Shown here: piece after piece, positions 50,261 through 58,775 of the stretch
How the letters are laid out: every line of letters begins with the position of its first letter
Numbering within the stretch: the first letter of the stretch is position 1
Source: Duganella sp. CF517
GTDB lineage: Bacteria > Pseudomonadota > Gammaproteobacteria > Burkholderiales > Burkholderiaceae_D
Assembly: GCF_900110275.1 (NCBI RefSeq)
Contig: NZ_FODC01000005.1
Coordinates: forward strand, 496,001 to 560,000
Length of the DNA stretch: 64,000 nucleotides
Direction: 5' to 3'
Position numbers and translations under genes: made by a program
The notes under the pieces: model-generated
Databases searched by the model: none
Seen by the model: the letters and a program-made list of their open reading frames with translations, nothing else
What the model was told of the DNA's origin: nothing

Positions 50261-51643
50261 TTAGAAAGGCAGTTCCGCGTCCGGCTTGGCGGCCAGGATC
50301 ACGCTTTTGAACTGGCCCTGGATGCGCGCCAGCGCTTCCGGCGTCTCCGCTTCGAAGCGCATCACGATCACCGGCGTGGTGTTGGACGAACGCGCCAGGC
50401 CGAAGCCGTCCTCGTATTCCACGCGCAGGCCGTCGATGGTGATGATCTGCACATTGCCCGGGAATTCCGCGTCCGCGCGCAGCTTGTCCATGACGATGAC
50501 GTTCTCGCCTTCGCTCAGGTGCAGGTGCAGCTCGGGGGTGCTGTCCGACTGCGGCAGGGCATTGAGCAGCGCCGACGGATCGGCTTCGCGGGTCAGGATT
50601 TCCAGCAGGCGCGCGCCCGAGTACAGGCCGTCGTCGAAACCGTACCAGCGGTCCTTGAAGAAGATATGGCCGCTCATTTCGCCGCCCAGCGGGGCGCCGG
50701 TTTCGCGCAGCTTGGCCTTCACCAGCGAGTGGCCGGTCTTGTACATCAGCGGCACGCCGCCGCTTTTGGCGATGTACGGCGCCAGGTGGCGCGTGCATTT
50801 GACGTCGTACAGGATCTGCGCGCCCGGATGGCGGGTCAGCACGTCGGCCGCGAACAGCATCATCTGGCGGTCCGGATAAATGATCTGGCCATCCTTGGTC
50901 ACCACGCCCAGGCGGTCGCCGTCGCCGTCGAAGGCGATGCCGATTTCGGCGTCGGTCTCCCGCAGCGCGCGGATCAGGTCCTGCAGGTTTTCCGGGTGCG
51001 CCGGGTCCGGGTGGTGGTTGGGGAAATTGCCGTCCACTTCGCAGAACAGCTCCACCACTTCGCAGCCCATGCCGCGATACAGGTCGCCGGCGAAGGCGCC
51101 GGCAACGCCGTTGCCGCAATCGACGGCGATCTTGATCGGACGCGCCAGTTTGACGTCGCCGATGATGCGCTCGAGGTACTGGGCGCGGATGTCGTGGGTG
51201 CTGTATGCGCCCTTGGCGGCGGCGGACGAACCGTCATGGTCGACGATGCGCTGGTACAGCGAGGTGATGGCCTCGCCGTGGATCGCTTCGCCGGCCAGCA
51301 CCATCTTGAAGCCGTTGTAGTCCGGCGGATTGTGGCTGCCGGTGACCATGATGCCCGACGCCGCGCGCAGCACGTTGGTGCCGAAATAGACCATCGGCGT
51401 GGCCACCACACCCAGATCGATGACGTCGACGCCGGCCAGTTGCAGGCCCTCGGCCAGCGCCGCCGCCAGCGACGGTCCGGACAGGCGGCCGTCGCGGCCG
51501 ATCACCACCCTGGTCTCGCCCTTGGCCAGCGCGGCCTGGCCGAACGCCTGCCCGATCGAACGCGCGACGCCGGCATCCAGGGTTTTATCGATGATGCCGC
51601 GAATGTCGTAAGCTTTGAAGATCGTTTTGGATAAGGAGACCAT
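50261..51643 (-). CDS. Phosphomannomutase/phosphoglucomutase
   Basis: A 460-residue alpha-D-phosphohexomutase of the AlgC/ManB type. The phosphoserine is S103 in GIMVTGSHNPPDYNG; metal binding is in IGIAFDGDGDRLG; the sugar loop is GEMSGHIFF, and RTSNTTPV-like RSSNTTPVIVMRFE is the phosphate-binding end. It supplies mannose-1-P or glucose-1-P for surface polysaccharides, including the glucose-1-P used by the rmlA product. Whether it is PMM, PGM or both is not decidable from the sequence. Confidence 0.94.
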   Translation of the reverse strand: MVSLSKTIFKAYDIRGIIDKTLDAGVARSIGQAFGQAALAKGETRVVIGRDGRLSGPSLAAALAEGLQLAGVDVIDLGVVATPMVYFGTNVLRAASGIMVTGSHNPPDYNGFKMVLAGEAIHGEAITSLYQRIVDHDGSSAAAKGAYSTHDIRAQYLERIIGDVKLARPIKIAVDCGNGVAGAFAGDLYRGMGCEVVELFCEVDGNFPNHHPDPAHPENLQDLIRALRETDAEIGIAFDGDGDRLGVVTKDGQIIYPDRQMMLFAADVLTRHPGAQILYDVKCTRHLAPYIAKSGGVPLMYKTGHSLVKAKLRETGAPLGGEMSGHIFFKDRWYGFDDGLYSGARLLEILTREADPSALLNALPQSDSTPELHLHLSEGENVIVMDKLRADAEFPGNVQIITIDGLRVEYEDGFGLARSSNTTPVIVMRFEAETPEALARIQGQFKSVILAAKPDAELPF

Positions 51644-51820
51644 ATTGGATTGTGATATGCGTGCCGGAGCGATGCAGTGGCGTAGCGGACTGCCTTGCCG
51701 GATGGACGCGGATTAGGGAAAAAGGGTGCCGCCCGCGTGGTGGCGGGACACAACATCATAGTGTAAGTGCGATGCCGGCGGCAGGCAAGCCCCCGCCCGC
51801 CCGTCACGGGGATAAAACGC

Positions 51821-52141
51821 TTAAACTTTCAGGCCGGCGATGTCTTTGCCGGCGTCCAGCCATTCCTTGACCCATTTCGGCTGGCGGCCGCGGCCGGTCC
51901 ACTGCTGGGATTCGTCGGCCGGGTTGCGGTAGCGCGGCGCCACCGAACCGGTTTTCTTGCCGCCGCGGGCGGTGCTGACGCCGCCGACCAGCTCCTTGAG
52001 CGGCATGCCGACGCTTTGCGCGATCGCCAATATTTGTTCGCGGGCCTTGGCCAGATCCTGACCCTCGCGCTGTTTCAATTCGCGTTTCACTTGCTCTTGC
52101 AGATTACGCAAATCCGCGGAAGACATATTCGACAGGTCCAT
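51821..52141 (-). CDS. H-NS-family nucleoid protein
   Basis: A 106-residue H-NS-like protein. The N-terminal coiled coil is for dimerisation (SSADLRNLQEQVKRELKQRE). The linker holds RGGKK. The C-terminal DNA-binding motif is WTGRGRQPKWV (about residues 83-93). Such proteins silence AT-rich and acquired DNA. It sits between the mutase gene and the lower-GC WecA-like gene, so it may regulate that region. Several paralogues are usual in Oxalobacteraceae. Confidence 0.92.
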   Translation of the reverse strand: MDLSNMSSADLRNLQEQVKRELKQREGQDLAKAREQILAIAQSVGMPLKELVGGVSTARGGKKTGSVAPRYRNPADESQQWTGRGRQPKWVKEWLDAGKDIAGLKV

Positions 52142-52208
52142 TTGGCTTTCCTTTAAAGTGATGACAATATAAAGCGCTGCGCGAATATATTACCTCAATC
52201 CGGAAAAA

Positions 52209-53303
52209 TCACAATTTCTTATGGCGTATCATCCAGCGCGGCGCCTTAAAGCGGACAATGCGCACGTAAATCCAGATGTAACTGCTGATAAACAAAATAC
52301 AGAACACCATTAATACCCAGGTGTGGCGCCAGAATACCGTGGCCGGTATCACCGCCATCAGCGAAAACATCCATAAATACGGCGACGTCAGCGAATTGCG
52401 GCGGATTAGCGCGCGCGCTTCTTTACGGCCGACCGCCCATTGCACGATGCGGCGGAAGATCAGGCTATGCAGGTGGATACCGTCGGGCATGGCGGGAGAC
52501 TTGCCACGGACGAACATTCGTCGATAAACGGAAAACAAGGTTTCAAACGTCGGATAAATTAATAACAACGCGGCGTACCAGGTAGAAACTTGAGGATTGC
52601 GCATTACCAGCAACAACGCCAACTCGCCCAACATAAAGCCGATGAAATACGCGCCGCCGTCGCCCAGGAATATCATGCCGACCGGATAATTCCAGATCAG
52701 GAAACCGGCGGTGGCGCCCGCCACCATCAGCGCCGCGATCAGCACGAACATATCATTGACCTGCAAGGCCACATAGCCGAGCGAGAGCAGCATGCAAATA
52801 CAGACCACGCTGGCCAGGCCGTTAAAACCATCGATGATGTTGACGGCGTTGGCCACGCCGGCCACCGCCAGGACCGTCAGCGGCAGGGTGATCCACACAT
52901 ATTGGATCGGCCAGGCGGCGAACGGAAAATCGATGCGGTCGATGCGGGCGTCGAGCAGCAGGTAGCCCAGCGCGGCGGCGGCCATGGTCAGCAACAAGCG
53001 GCGCGTGGCGCTGACGCGGCCCGTGTAATCCTCGACGATGCCGCCGACGAAGGCGATCGACGCGCACGCCAGCAGCGAAAACAACCAATTGCCCATCGAC
53101 GGCACGCGCCAAACCGAAATGGCGGAACTGAGCGCGACCGACAAAAAGATCGACAAGCCGCCTATCCGGGCGACCTGGTGCGCGTGCACTTTCTGGACGC
53201 CGAGGAAGTCCGAATCCAGCGCCGGCCCGTGCAATCTTGATTCTTTGATGACCAGCAGGGTGAGGAGCGCGGAAGCGACAAAGCTCAGTAAAAAGGAAAA
53301 CAT
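52209..53303 (-). CDS. WecA/MraY-type undecaprenyl-phosphate sugar-1-phosphate transferase
   Basis: A 364-residue polytopic protein of GT4 (WecA) type with about ten hydrophobic segments. KVHAHQVARIGGLSIFL near the start and VANAVNIIDGFNGLASV and NYPVGMIFLGDGGAYFIGF match the Asp-rich and conserved loops of the family. It would start O-antigen synthesis by loading GlcNAc- or similar 1-phosphate onto undecaprenyl phosphate. Base composition is lower in GC than the flanking genes (about 38% by my count in 52261-52320). Confidence 0.88.
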   Translation of the reverse strand: MFSFLLSFVASALLTLLVIKESRLHGPALDSDFLGVQKVHAHQVARIGGLSIFLSVALSSAISVWRVPSMGNWLFSLLACASIAFVGGIVEDYTGRVSATRRLLLTMAAAALGYLLLDARIDRIDFPFAAWPIQYVWITLPLTVLAVAGVANAVNIIDGFNGLASVVCICMLLSLGYVALQVNDMFVLIAALMVAGATAGFLIWNYPVGMIFLGDGGAYFIGFMLGELALLLVMRNPQVSTWYAALLLIYPTFETLFSVYRRMFVRGKSPAMPDGIHLHSLIFRRIVQWAVGRKEARALIRRNSLTSPYLWMFSLMAVIPATVFWRHTWVLMVFCILFISSYIWIYVRIVRFKAPRWMIRHKKL

Positions 53304-53529
53304 ATTTTATCTATACAAAATTACCGGATGCGCTTGGGATAGCCTTCGTCCGCCGGGTTATCGGCACGCTAACCCGCGATTGTACCGGATTGGCCGCGGT
53401 AATCCTGAATTGATAACGGGGAATCGCCTCGCGGCGGAGCGGCCGGCTTTTGTCTATGCGCCGGCATCATAACAGCAGAAAAGTGGTCGGGCGGAAATGC
53501 TTACCAATCGATACAAATGGCGGCCGCGC

Positions 53530-54387
53530 TCACTCCATGCACAGGCGCAGCGCCGCTTTCCAGTCCGGCAGATGGCAAAAGCGCGTCATCAGCAATTGCG
53601 ACGACATCACCGAGTATTGCGGCCGCCTGGCCGGCGTCGGGTACTCGGCGCTGGCGATCGGCAGCACGCGGCATTCGAGCCCGGCGGCCTCGACGATCGC
53701 CTGGGTGAACTCGAACCACGTGGTGCGGCCCTGCGCGCTCAAATGATAAACGCCGCTGTTGCGGGTCCACCAGTCGGCGCCGCCGGCGCGCGCCTGCGAC
53801 AATACCAGCGCCGAAGTGTCGGCGATGGTGCGGCTCCACGTCGGCGCGCCGTGCTGGTCGGCCACCACCCGCAACTCGTCGCGCTCCCTGGCCAGGCGCA
53901 GCATGGTGAGCAGGAAGTTCTTGCCGCGCATGCCATAGACCCAGCTGGTGCGGAAGATCAGGTGCGGAATGCCGGCCGCGATGATGGCTTGCTCGCCGGC
54001 CAGCTTGCTGGCGCCGTAGACATTGAGCGGCCCGGTGGCGTCGCCCTCCACCCGCGCCGACGGGTCGCTGCCGTCGAACACGTAGTCGGTCGAGTAATGC
54101 ACCATCGCCGCGCCCAGCAGCGCGGCCTCGCGCGCCATCAGCGCCGGCGCCTCGGCGTTGACCCGGTGCGCCAGCGCCGGCTCGCCCTCGGCCTTGTCGA
54201 CCGCCGTGTAGGCGGCCGGATTGACGATCAGTCCCGGCTTGACCTGGCGGATCACGTCGCGCACCTGGTCCAGATCGGACAGGTCCATGACTTGCCGGTC
54301 CACCGCCACCACCTCGCCCACGCCCTGCAGGCTGCGCGCCAGCTCGTAGCCGACCTGGCCGGTGCTGCCGGTCAGCAAAATCTTCAC
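53530..54387 (-). CDS. rmlD: dTDP-4-dehydrorhamnose reductase
   Basis: A 285-residue SDR enzyme for the last step of dTDP-L-rhamnose synthesis. The start is GTG in a 4-bp GTGA overlap with rmlC; it begins MKILLTGSTGQVG (NADPH-binding GxxGxxG). The catalytic region has YSTDYVFDG and NVYGASKLAGE (Tyr and Lys). Length is typical. It is the last gene of rmlBACD. Confidence 0.96.
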   Translation of the reverse strand: MKILLTGSTGQVGYELARSLQGVGEVVAVDRQVMDLSDLDQVRDVIRQVKPGLIVNPAAYTAVDKAEGEPALAHRVNAEAPALMAREAALLGAAMVHYSTDYVFDGSDPSARVEGDATGPLNVYGASKLAGEQAIIAAGIPHLIFRTSWVYGMRGKNFLLTMLRLARERDELRVVADQHGAPTWSRTIADTSALVLSQARAGGADWWTRNSGVYHLSAQGRTTWFEFTQAIVEAAGLECRVLPIASAEYPTPARRPQYSVMSSQLLMTRFCHLPDWKAALRLCME

Positions 54388-54929
54388 GCGAACACCTCGG
54401 CGGCGGCCAGCGGCAGCGCGGCCTGGTCCTTGGGCGACAAGGTCGGCGTCACGTCCAGCGGCCAGCCGATGCCGATCGCCGCATCGTTCCACAGGATGGC
54501 GCGCTCGTGCTCGGGCGCCCAGTAGTCGGTGGTTTTATAGAGGAACTCGGCGTGCTCGCTGGTGACCACGAAGCCGTGCGCGAAGCCGGCCGGTATCCAC
54601 ATCTGGCGCATGTTTTCCGCGCTCAGTTCGACGCCGTACCACTGGCCGAACGTCGCCGAGCCCTTGCGGATGTCGACGGCGACGTCGAACACCGCCCCGG
54701 CCGTCACGCGCACCAGCTTGCCCTGCGGCTGCTGGATCTGGTAATGCAGCCCGCGCAGCACGCCACGGCGCGAGCGCGAGTGGTTGTCCTGCACGAACTC
54801 GGCGGCCACGCCGGTGGCCGCGGCGAACTGGCGCGCGTTGTAGCTCTCGTAGAAGAAGCCGCGCTCGTCGCCGAACACGCGCGGTTCGAGCACCAGCAAC
54901 CCTTCGAGCGGCGTAGTGACAACCTTCAT
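54384..54929 (-). CDS. rmlC: dTDP-4-dehydrorhamnose 3,5-epimerase
   Basis: A 181-residue cupin epimerase. Conserved residues are in RGFFYESYNARQF, RGLHYQIQ (catalytic His) and GFAHGFVV. The start at 54929 overlaps rmlA by 4 bp (ATGA), and the frame extends further only into shadow sequence. It converts dTDP-4-dehydro-6-deoxyglucose to the L-configuration. Confidence 0.96.
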   Translation of the reverse strand: MKVVTTPLEGLLVLEPRVFGDERGFFYESYNARQFAAATGVAAEFVQDNHSRSRRGVLRGLHYQIQQPQGKLVRVTAGAVFDVAVDIRKGSATFGQWYGVELSAENMRQMWIPAGFAHGFVVTSEHAEFLYKTTDYWAPEHERAILWNDAAIGIGWPLDVTPTLSPKDQAALPLAAAEVFA

Positions 54930-55834
54930 CGTGGCACGACCTTGTCTTCCAGGATCTGCAGCAGATACTGGCCATAATTGTTCTTCTTGAGCGGCTCGGC
55001 CAGCTTGCGCAGCTGGGCCGCATCGATATAACCCTTGCGATAGGCGATTTCCTCCGGACACGCCACCTTCAGCCCCTGGCGTTTCTCGATGGTGGCGATG
55101 AACTGGCCCGCCTCCAGCAGCGACTCGTGGGTGCCGGTGTCGAGCCAGGCCATGCCGCGCCCCATGACTTCGACGTTGAGCTGCTGTTTCTCGAGGTAGA
55201 CGCGGTTGACGTCGGTGATCTCGAGCTCGCCGCGCGCCGACGGCTTGATGCCGGCGGCGATGTCGCACACCTGGTTATCGTAGAAATACAGGCCGGTGAC
55301 CGCGTAATTGGACTTGGGCTGCTTGGGTTTTTCCTCGATCGACACGGCCTGGCGGCCGCCGTCGAATTCGACCACGCCGTAGCGCTCCGGGTCTTGCACG
55401 TGGTAGGCGAACACGGTGGCGCCGCTGGCCTGCTCGCTGGCGTGGTTGAGCAGCGCGTCGAGATCGTTGCCGTAATAGATGTTATCGCCCAGGATCAGCG
55501 CCGATGGCGCATCGCCGACGAATTCCCTGCCGATGATGAAGGCTTGCGCCAGGCCGTCCGGCGACGGCTGCACCGCGTAGCTGATGTGGATGCCCCACTG
55601 GCTGCCGTCGCCCAGCAGGTCCTGGAAGCGCGGCGTGTCCTGCGGCGTCGAGATCAGCAGGATCTCGGTCATGCCGGCGAGCATCAGCACCGTCAGCGGA
55701 TGGTAGATCATCGGCTTGTCGTAGATCGGCAGCAGCTGTTTCGACACGCTCATCGTCACCGGATACAGGCGGGTGCCGGAGCCGCCGGCCAGGATGATGC
55801 CCTTGCGGCGGTTCTCGTGGGTGGTGCCCATCAT
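54926..55834 (-). CDS. rmlA: Glucose-1-phosphate thymidylyltransferase
   Basis: A 302-residue nucleotidyltransferase. Signature LAGGSGTRLYPVT (about residues 15-27), KPMIYHPL, and GDNIYYG. It makes dTDP-glucose from glucose-1-P and dTTP, the first step of dTDP-L-rhamnose synthesis. The start overlaps rmlB by 4 bp (ATGA). It is feedback-inhibited by dTDP-rhamnose in characterised homologues. Confidence 0.97.
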   Translation of the reverse strand: MMGTTHENRRKGIILAGGSGTRLYPVTMSVSKQLLPIYDKPMIYHPLTVLMLAGMTEILLISTPQDTPRFQDLLGDGSQWGIHISYAVQPSPDGLAQAFIIGREFVGDAPSALILGDNIYYGNDLDALLNHASEQASGATVFAYHVQDPERYGVVEFDGGRQAVSIEEKPKQPKSNYAVTGLYFYDNQVCDIAAGIKPSARGELEITDVNRVYLEKQQLNVEVMGRGMAWLDTGTHESLLEAGQFIATIEKRQGLKVACPEEIAYRKGYIDAAQLRKLAEPLKKNNYGQYLLQILEDKVVPR

Positions 55835-56904
55835 GATTGGCCTTCGCGATTAAAGTAGTTGGTTTCCACCCATTTGGCGTAGCCGCCCGACTGCACGTCG
55901 TCGACCCATGCCTGGTGGTCCAGATACCACTGCACCGTCTTGGCGATGCCGGTCTGGAAGGTCTCGGCCGGCTTCCAGCCCAGTTCGCGCTCGAGCTTGC
56001 GGGCGTCGATGGCGTAGCGGCGGTCGTGGCCGGGACGGTCCTTGACGTAGGTGATCTGGTCCCGGTAGCTGGCGCCGTCCGCCTTCGGCCGCAGCCGGTC
56101 GAGCATGTCGCACAGGGTGTGCACCACGTCCAGGTTGGCCATCTCGTTCCAGCCGCCGACGTTGTAGGTCTCGCCCAGGCGGCCGCCGTCGAGCACGCGG
56201 CGGATCGCGGCGCAATGGTCGCTCACGTACAGCCAGTCGCGCACCTGCTGGCCGTCGCCGTAGATCGGCAGCGGCTTGCCCGCCTGCGCGTTGGCGATGA
56301 TCAGCGGGATCAGTTTTTCCGGGAAATGATACGGACCGTAATTGTTCGAGCAGTTGGTGGTCAGCGTCGGCAAGCCGTAGGTATGATGATAGGAACGCAC
56401 CAGATGGTCGGACGCGGCCTTCGACGCCGAGTACGGGCTGTTCGGGGCGAACGCGGTGGTCTCGCTGAACGGCGCGTCGTCCGGGCCGAGCGTGCCGTAG
56501 ACCTCGTCGGTTGACACGTGCAGGAAGCGGAACGCCGCCTTTTCCGAGTCCGGCAGCGCCGACCAGTAGGCGCGCGTGGCTTCGAGCAGGCTGAAGGTGC
56601 CGTTGATGTTCGTGTTGATGAATTCGCCGGGGCCGAGGATCGAGCGGTCGACATGGCTTTCGGCCGCGAAGTGCACCACGGCGCGCGGCTGGTGCAGTTC
56701 GAACAATGCCAGCACCTGGGCCTGGTCGCAGATGTCGCCGCGCACGAAGATGTGGCGCGGGTCGCTTTTCAGCGACGCCAGGTTGTTCAGATTGCCGGCA
56801 TAGGTCAGCTTGTCGTAATTGACCACCGGCTCGTCGGACTGCGCCAACCAGTCGATGACAAAGTTTGAACCGATGAACCCGGCACCACCTGTAACAAAAA
56901 TCAT
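55831..56904 (-). CDS. rmlB: dTDP-glucose 4,6-dehydratase
   Basis: A 357-residue NAD-dependent SDR enzyme. NAD-binding TGGAGFIGSNFV at the N-terminus, catalytic STDEVYG and YSASKAASDHLVRSY (Tyr and Lys). It is the first gene of the rmlBACD operon, with 4-bp overlaps throughout, and divergent from apaH. The rhamnose made here is a common component of O-antigens and exopolysaccharides. Confidence 0.97.
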   Translation of the reverse strand: MIFVTGGAGFIGSNFVIDWLAQSDEPVVNYDKLTYAGNLNNLASLKSDPRHIFVRGDICDQAQVLALFELHQPRAVVHFAAESHVDRSILGPGEFINTNINGTFSLLEATRAYWSALPDSEKAAFRFLHVSTDEVYGTLGPDDAPFSETTAFAPNSPYSASKAASDHLVRSYHHTYGLPTLTTNCSNNYGPYHFPEKLIPLIIANAQAGKPLPIYGDGQQVRDWLYVSDHCAAIRRVLDGGRLGETYNVGGWNEMANLDVVHTLCDMLDRLRPKADGASYRDQITYVKDRPGHDRRYAIDARKLERELGWKPAETFQTGIAKTVQWYLDHQAWVDDVQSGGYAKWVETNYFNREGQS

Positions 56905-57044
56905 TTAGTATCCCGCAGCAAGAGTCAAAACAGTCGTAAGAGTGATTTTATGTGAAACTGCGCTGCCTACGGGCAAAAATCAACATTCGCACTCTGATTT
57001 CAGGGTAATTCAGATTCCAAAGCAACGAACCAGAGAGCTTCCAT

Positions 57045-57914
57045 ATGAAAACCTATGTAATCGGGGATTTACAAGGCTGTCACGAGCAGGCCTTGTCCAT
57101 GCTCGACCGCATACGCGCGCACGCGGCCGAGGTCGGCGTGGCCGAGCCCGCCATCCTGTTCGCGGGCGACTTGATCAACCGTGGCCCGGATTCGCTGGCC
57201 ACCCTGCGCCACGTGCGCAAGCTGTGCATGGCCAGCGGCGGCCTCATCGACAGCGTGCTGGGCAACCACGACCTGCACCTGCTGGCCGTGGCCTACGGCA
57301 TCCGCGCCGAGCACAAGTCCGACACCTTGGCCGACATCCTGCACGCGCCCGACCGCGACGAGCTGATCGACTGGGTGCGGCGCCGTCCGCTGGCGATCCG
57401 GGTGCAGGGCCACGTGCTGGTGCACGCCGGCCTGTTGCCGCAGTGGAGCGCCGACCAGGCCATCGCGCTGGCCGGCGAGGTGCAGGACATGCTGCGCGGC
57501 CCGGACGACAGCTTCGCCGAGTTCCTGGCCGAGATGTATGGCAACCTGCCCGACCGATGGTCGGACGGGCTGCGCGGCGCCGACCGGCTGCGCTGCATCA
57601 TCAACGCCATGACGCGGCTGCGCTTTTGCAGCGCCGACGGCGTGATGGATTTCAAGATGAAGGAAAGCGGCACGGCCGAGGAAGGCTCGGGCCTGATGCC
57701 GTGGTTCGAGGTGCCGGGGCGGCGCACGGCGCGCGACACGGTGGTGTTCGGGCACTGGTCGGCGCTGGGGCTGACGTTGAAGCCCAACCTGATCGGCCTC
57801 GACAGTGGCTGCGTGTGGGGCGGGCAGTTGTCGGCGGTGTGTCTGGAGGACCGCAGCCTGCTGCAGGTGCAATGCCCGCAGTTCCAGGAGCCGAGCGACA
57901 AGAAGAAAGCCTGA
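57045..57914 (+). CDS. apaH: Bis(5'-nucleosyl)-tetraphosphatase, symmetrical
   Basis: A 289-residue metallophosphatase that hydrolyses Ap4A to two ADP and can decap Np4-RNA. The PPP-type motifs are VIGDLQGCHEQ, FAGDLINRGPDSL and VLGNHDLHLLA, followed by HAGLLPQW. Length fits ApaH (about 270-285 aa). Single gene, divergent from rmlB; a palindromic repeat lies 17 bp after its stop. Confidence 0.95.
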   Translation: MKTYVIGDLQGCHEQALSMLDRIRAHAAEVGVAEPAILFAGDLINRGPDSLATLRHVRKLCMASGGLIDSVLGNHDLHLLAVAYGIRAEHKSDTLADILHAPDRDELIDWVRRRPLAIRVQGHVLVHAGLLPQWSADQAIALAGEVQDMLRGPDDSFAEFLAEMYGNLPDRWSDGLRGADRLRCIINAMTRLRFCSADGVMDFKMKESGTAEEGSGLMPWFEVPGRRTARDTVVFGHWSALGLTLKPNLIGLDSGCVWGGQLSAVCLEDRSLLQVQCPQFQEPSDKKKA

Positions 57915-57930
57915 TGGGTCGCGGCGATCT

Positions 57931-57980
57931 GCAGGGCGGGTCAGGCGCAACGCCGATTACGCCGCGCTAATCCGCCCTGC
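57931..57980. repeat. Extragenic palindromic repeat between convergent genes
   Basis: A 14-bp stem, GCAGGGCGGGTCAG (57931-57944) with CTAATCCGCCCTGC (57967-57980), with two G.T-type wobbles; the 22-nt interior can fold further. It lies 17 bp after apaH and 33 bp from the stop of the convergent acyltransferase gene, where it could end both transcripts. It shares CCGATTACGCCGCGCT with 17988-18003 and is similar to 47620-47655. Confidence 0.65.
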
Positions 57981-58012
57981 TTGTCCGTGGCCCGGCATGC
58001 TTCACCGTGCCC

Positions 58013-58759
58013 TCAATGCGGCGCCGCCGTCACGCCCAGCGCGGCGGCCACCGCCTGGTGCGTCACCTCGGCCAGTTCGCGGCGGTGCGCGCCGATGGTG
58101 TCGATCGGCGCCAGCACCATCAACTTCGCCAGCACCGGCGGGCCGTCGAGGATGGCGATGATGCTCTCGGCGAAGGTCATGTCGCCGATGAAATCGACCG
58201 ACGGATGCCGCGCGCCCGTCGGATCGACGTACGACAAGGCCACCGGCTGCACCGGCACCCTGGCGTCGATCGCCGCCTCGAACAGGTTGGCGTGGAACGG
58301 CAGCAGGTTGCCCTGCGACGAGGTGGTGCCTTCGGGGAAGAACGCCACGCGCTCGCCGCGCTCCAGCGTCGTCACCAGCCCCTTGAAGATATGCCGCAGA
58401 TCGCGCCGGTTGCCGCGCGAAATGAAGACGGTGCCGGCCTTCTCCGCCAGCCAGCCGGCCAGCGGCCACGAGCGGATTTCCGCCTTGGCGACGAAATGGC
58501 TGGGGTGCAGGCTGTGGACGACGAAGATGTCCAGCCACGACACGTGGTTGGCCACCACCACCGCCCGCTCCAGCATCGGCGCTGCCGCCTGCTGCTCGAC
58601 CTCGACGTTGCACATCTTCAGCAACCGGGTCGACCAGCGGCGGATGTGCGCGTTACGCTTGTGCTGGCTAATCCACGGGAACACCGTGGCGCAGATTCCC
58701 ATCCCCGACAGCACGTGCAACATCACCCGCGTCAGGCGGAAGATCATTGAAATTTTCAT
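58013..58759 (-). CDS. Lysophospholipid (PlsC-type) acyltransferase
   Basis: A 248-residue acyltransferase with a hydrophobic N-terminal helix. Motif I is NHVSWLD (HX4D), and motif III is FPEGTT instead of FPEGTR, then HANLFEAAIDARVPVQPVAL. It probably acylates lysophosphatidic acid or another lysolipid, such as ornithine-lipid precursor (OlsA-like). It follows the pyrC'-like gene by 16 bp on the same strand. It is the second acyltransferase in this window and differs in its catalytic motif from plsC at 44617. Confidence 0.86.
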   Translation of the reverse strand: MKISMIFRLTRVMLHVLSGMGICATVFPWISQHKRNAHIRRWSTRLLKMCNVEVEQQAAAPMLERAVVVANHVSWLDIFVVHSLHPSHFVAKAEIRSWPLAGWLAEKAGTVFISRGNRRDLRHIFKGLVTTLERGERVAFFPEGTTSSQGNLLPFHANLFEAAIDARVPVQPVALSYVDPTGARHPSVDFIGDMTFAESIIAILDGPPVLAKLMVLAPIDTIGAHRRELAEVTHQAVAAALGVTAAPH

Positions 58760-58775
58760 CCAGAAAATCAGCCGC

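Noticed and set aside
46893..51634. Long plus-strand open frames (827 and 848 codons) across the patatin-like, waaA, waaC and algC genes
   Set aside because: They overlap well-supported genes in other frames and show low-complexity Arg/Gly/Ala/His composition.
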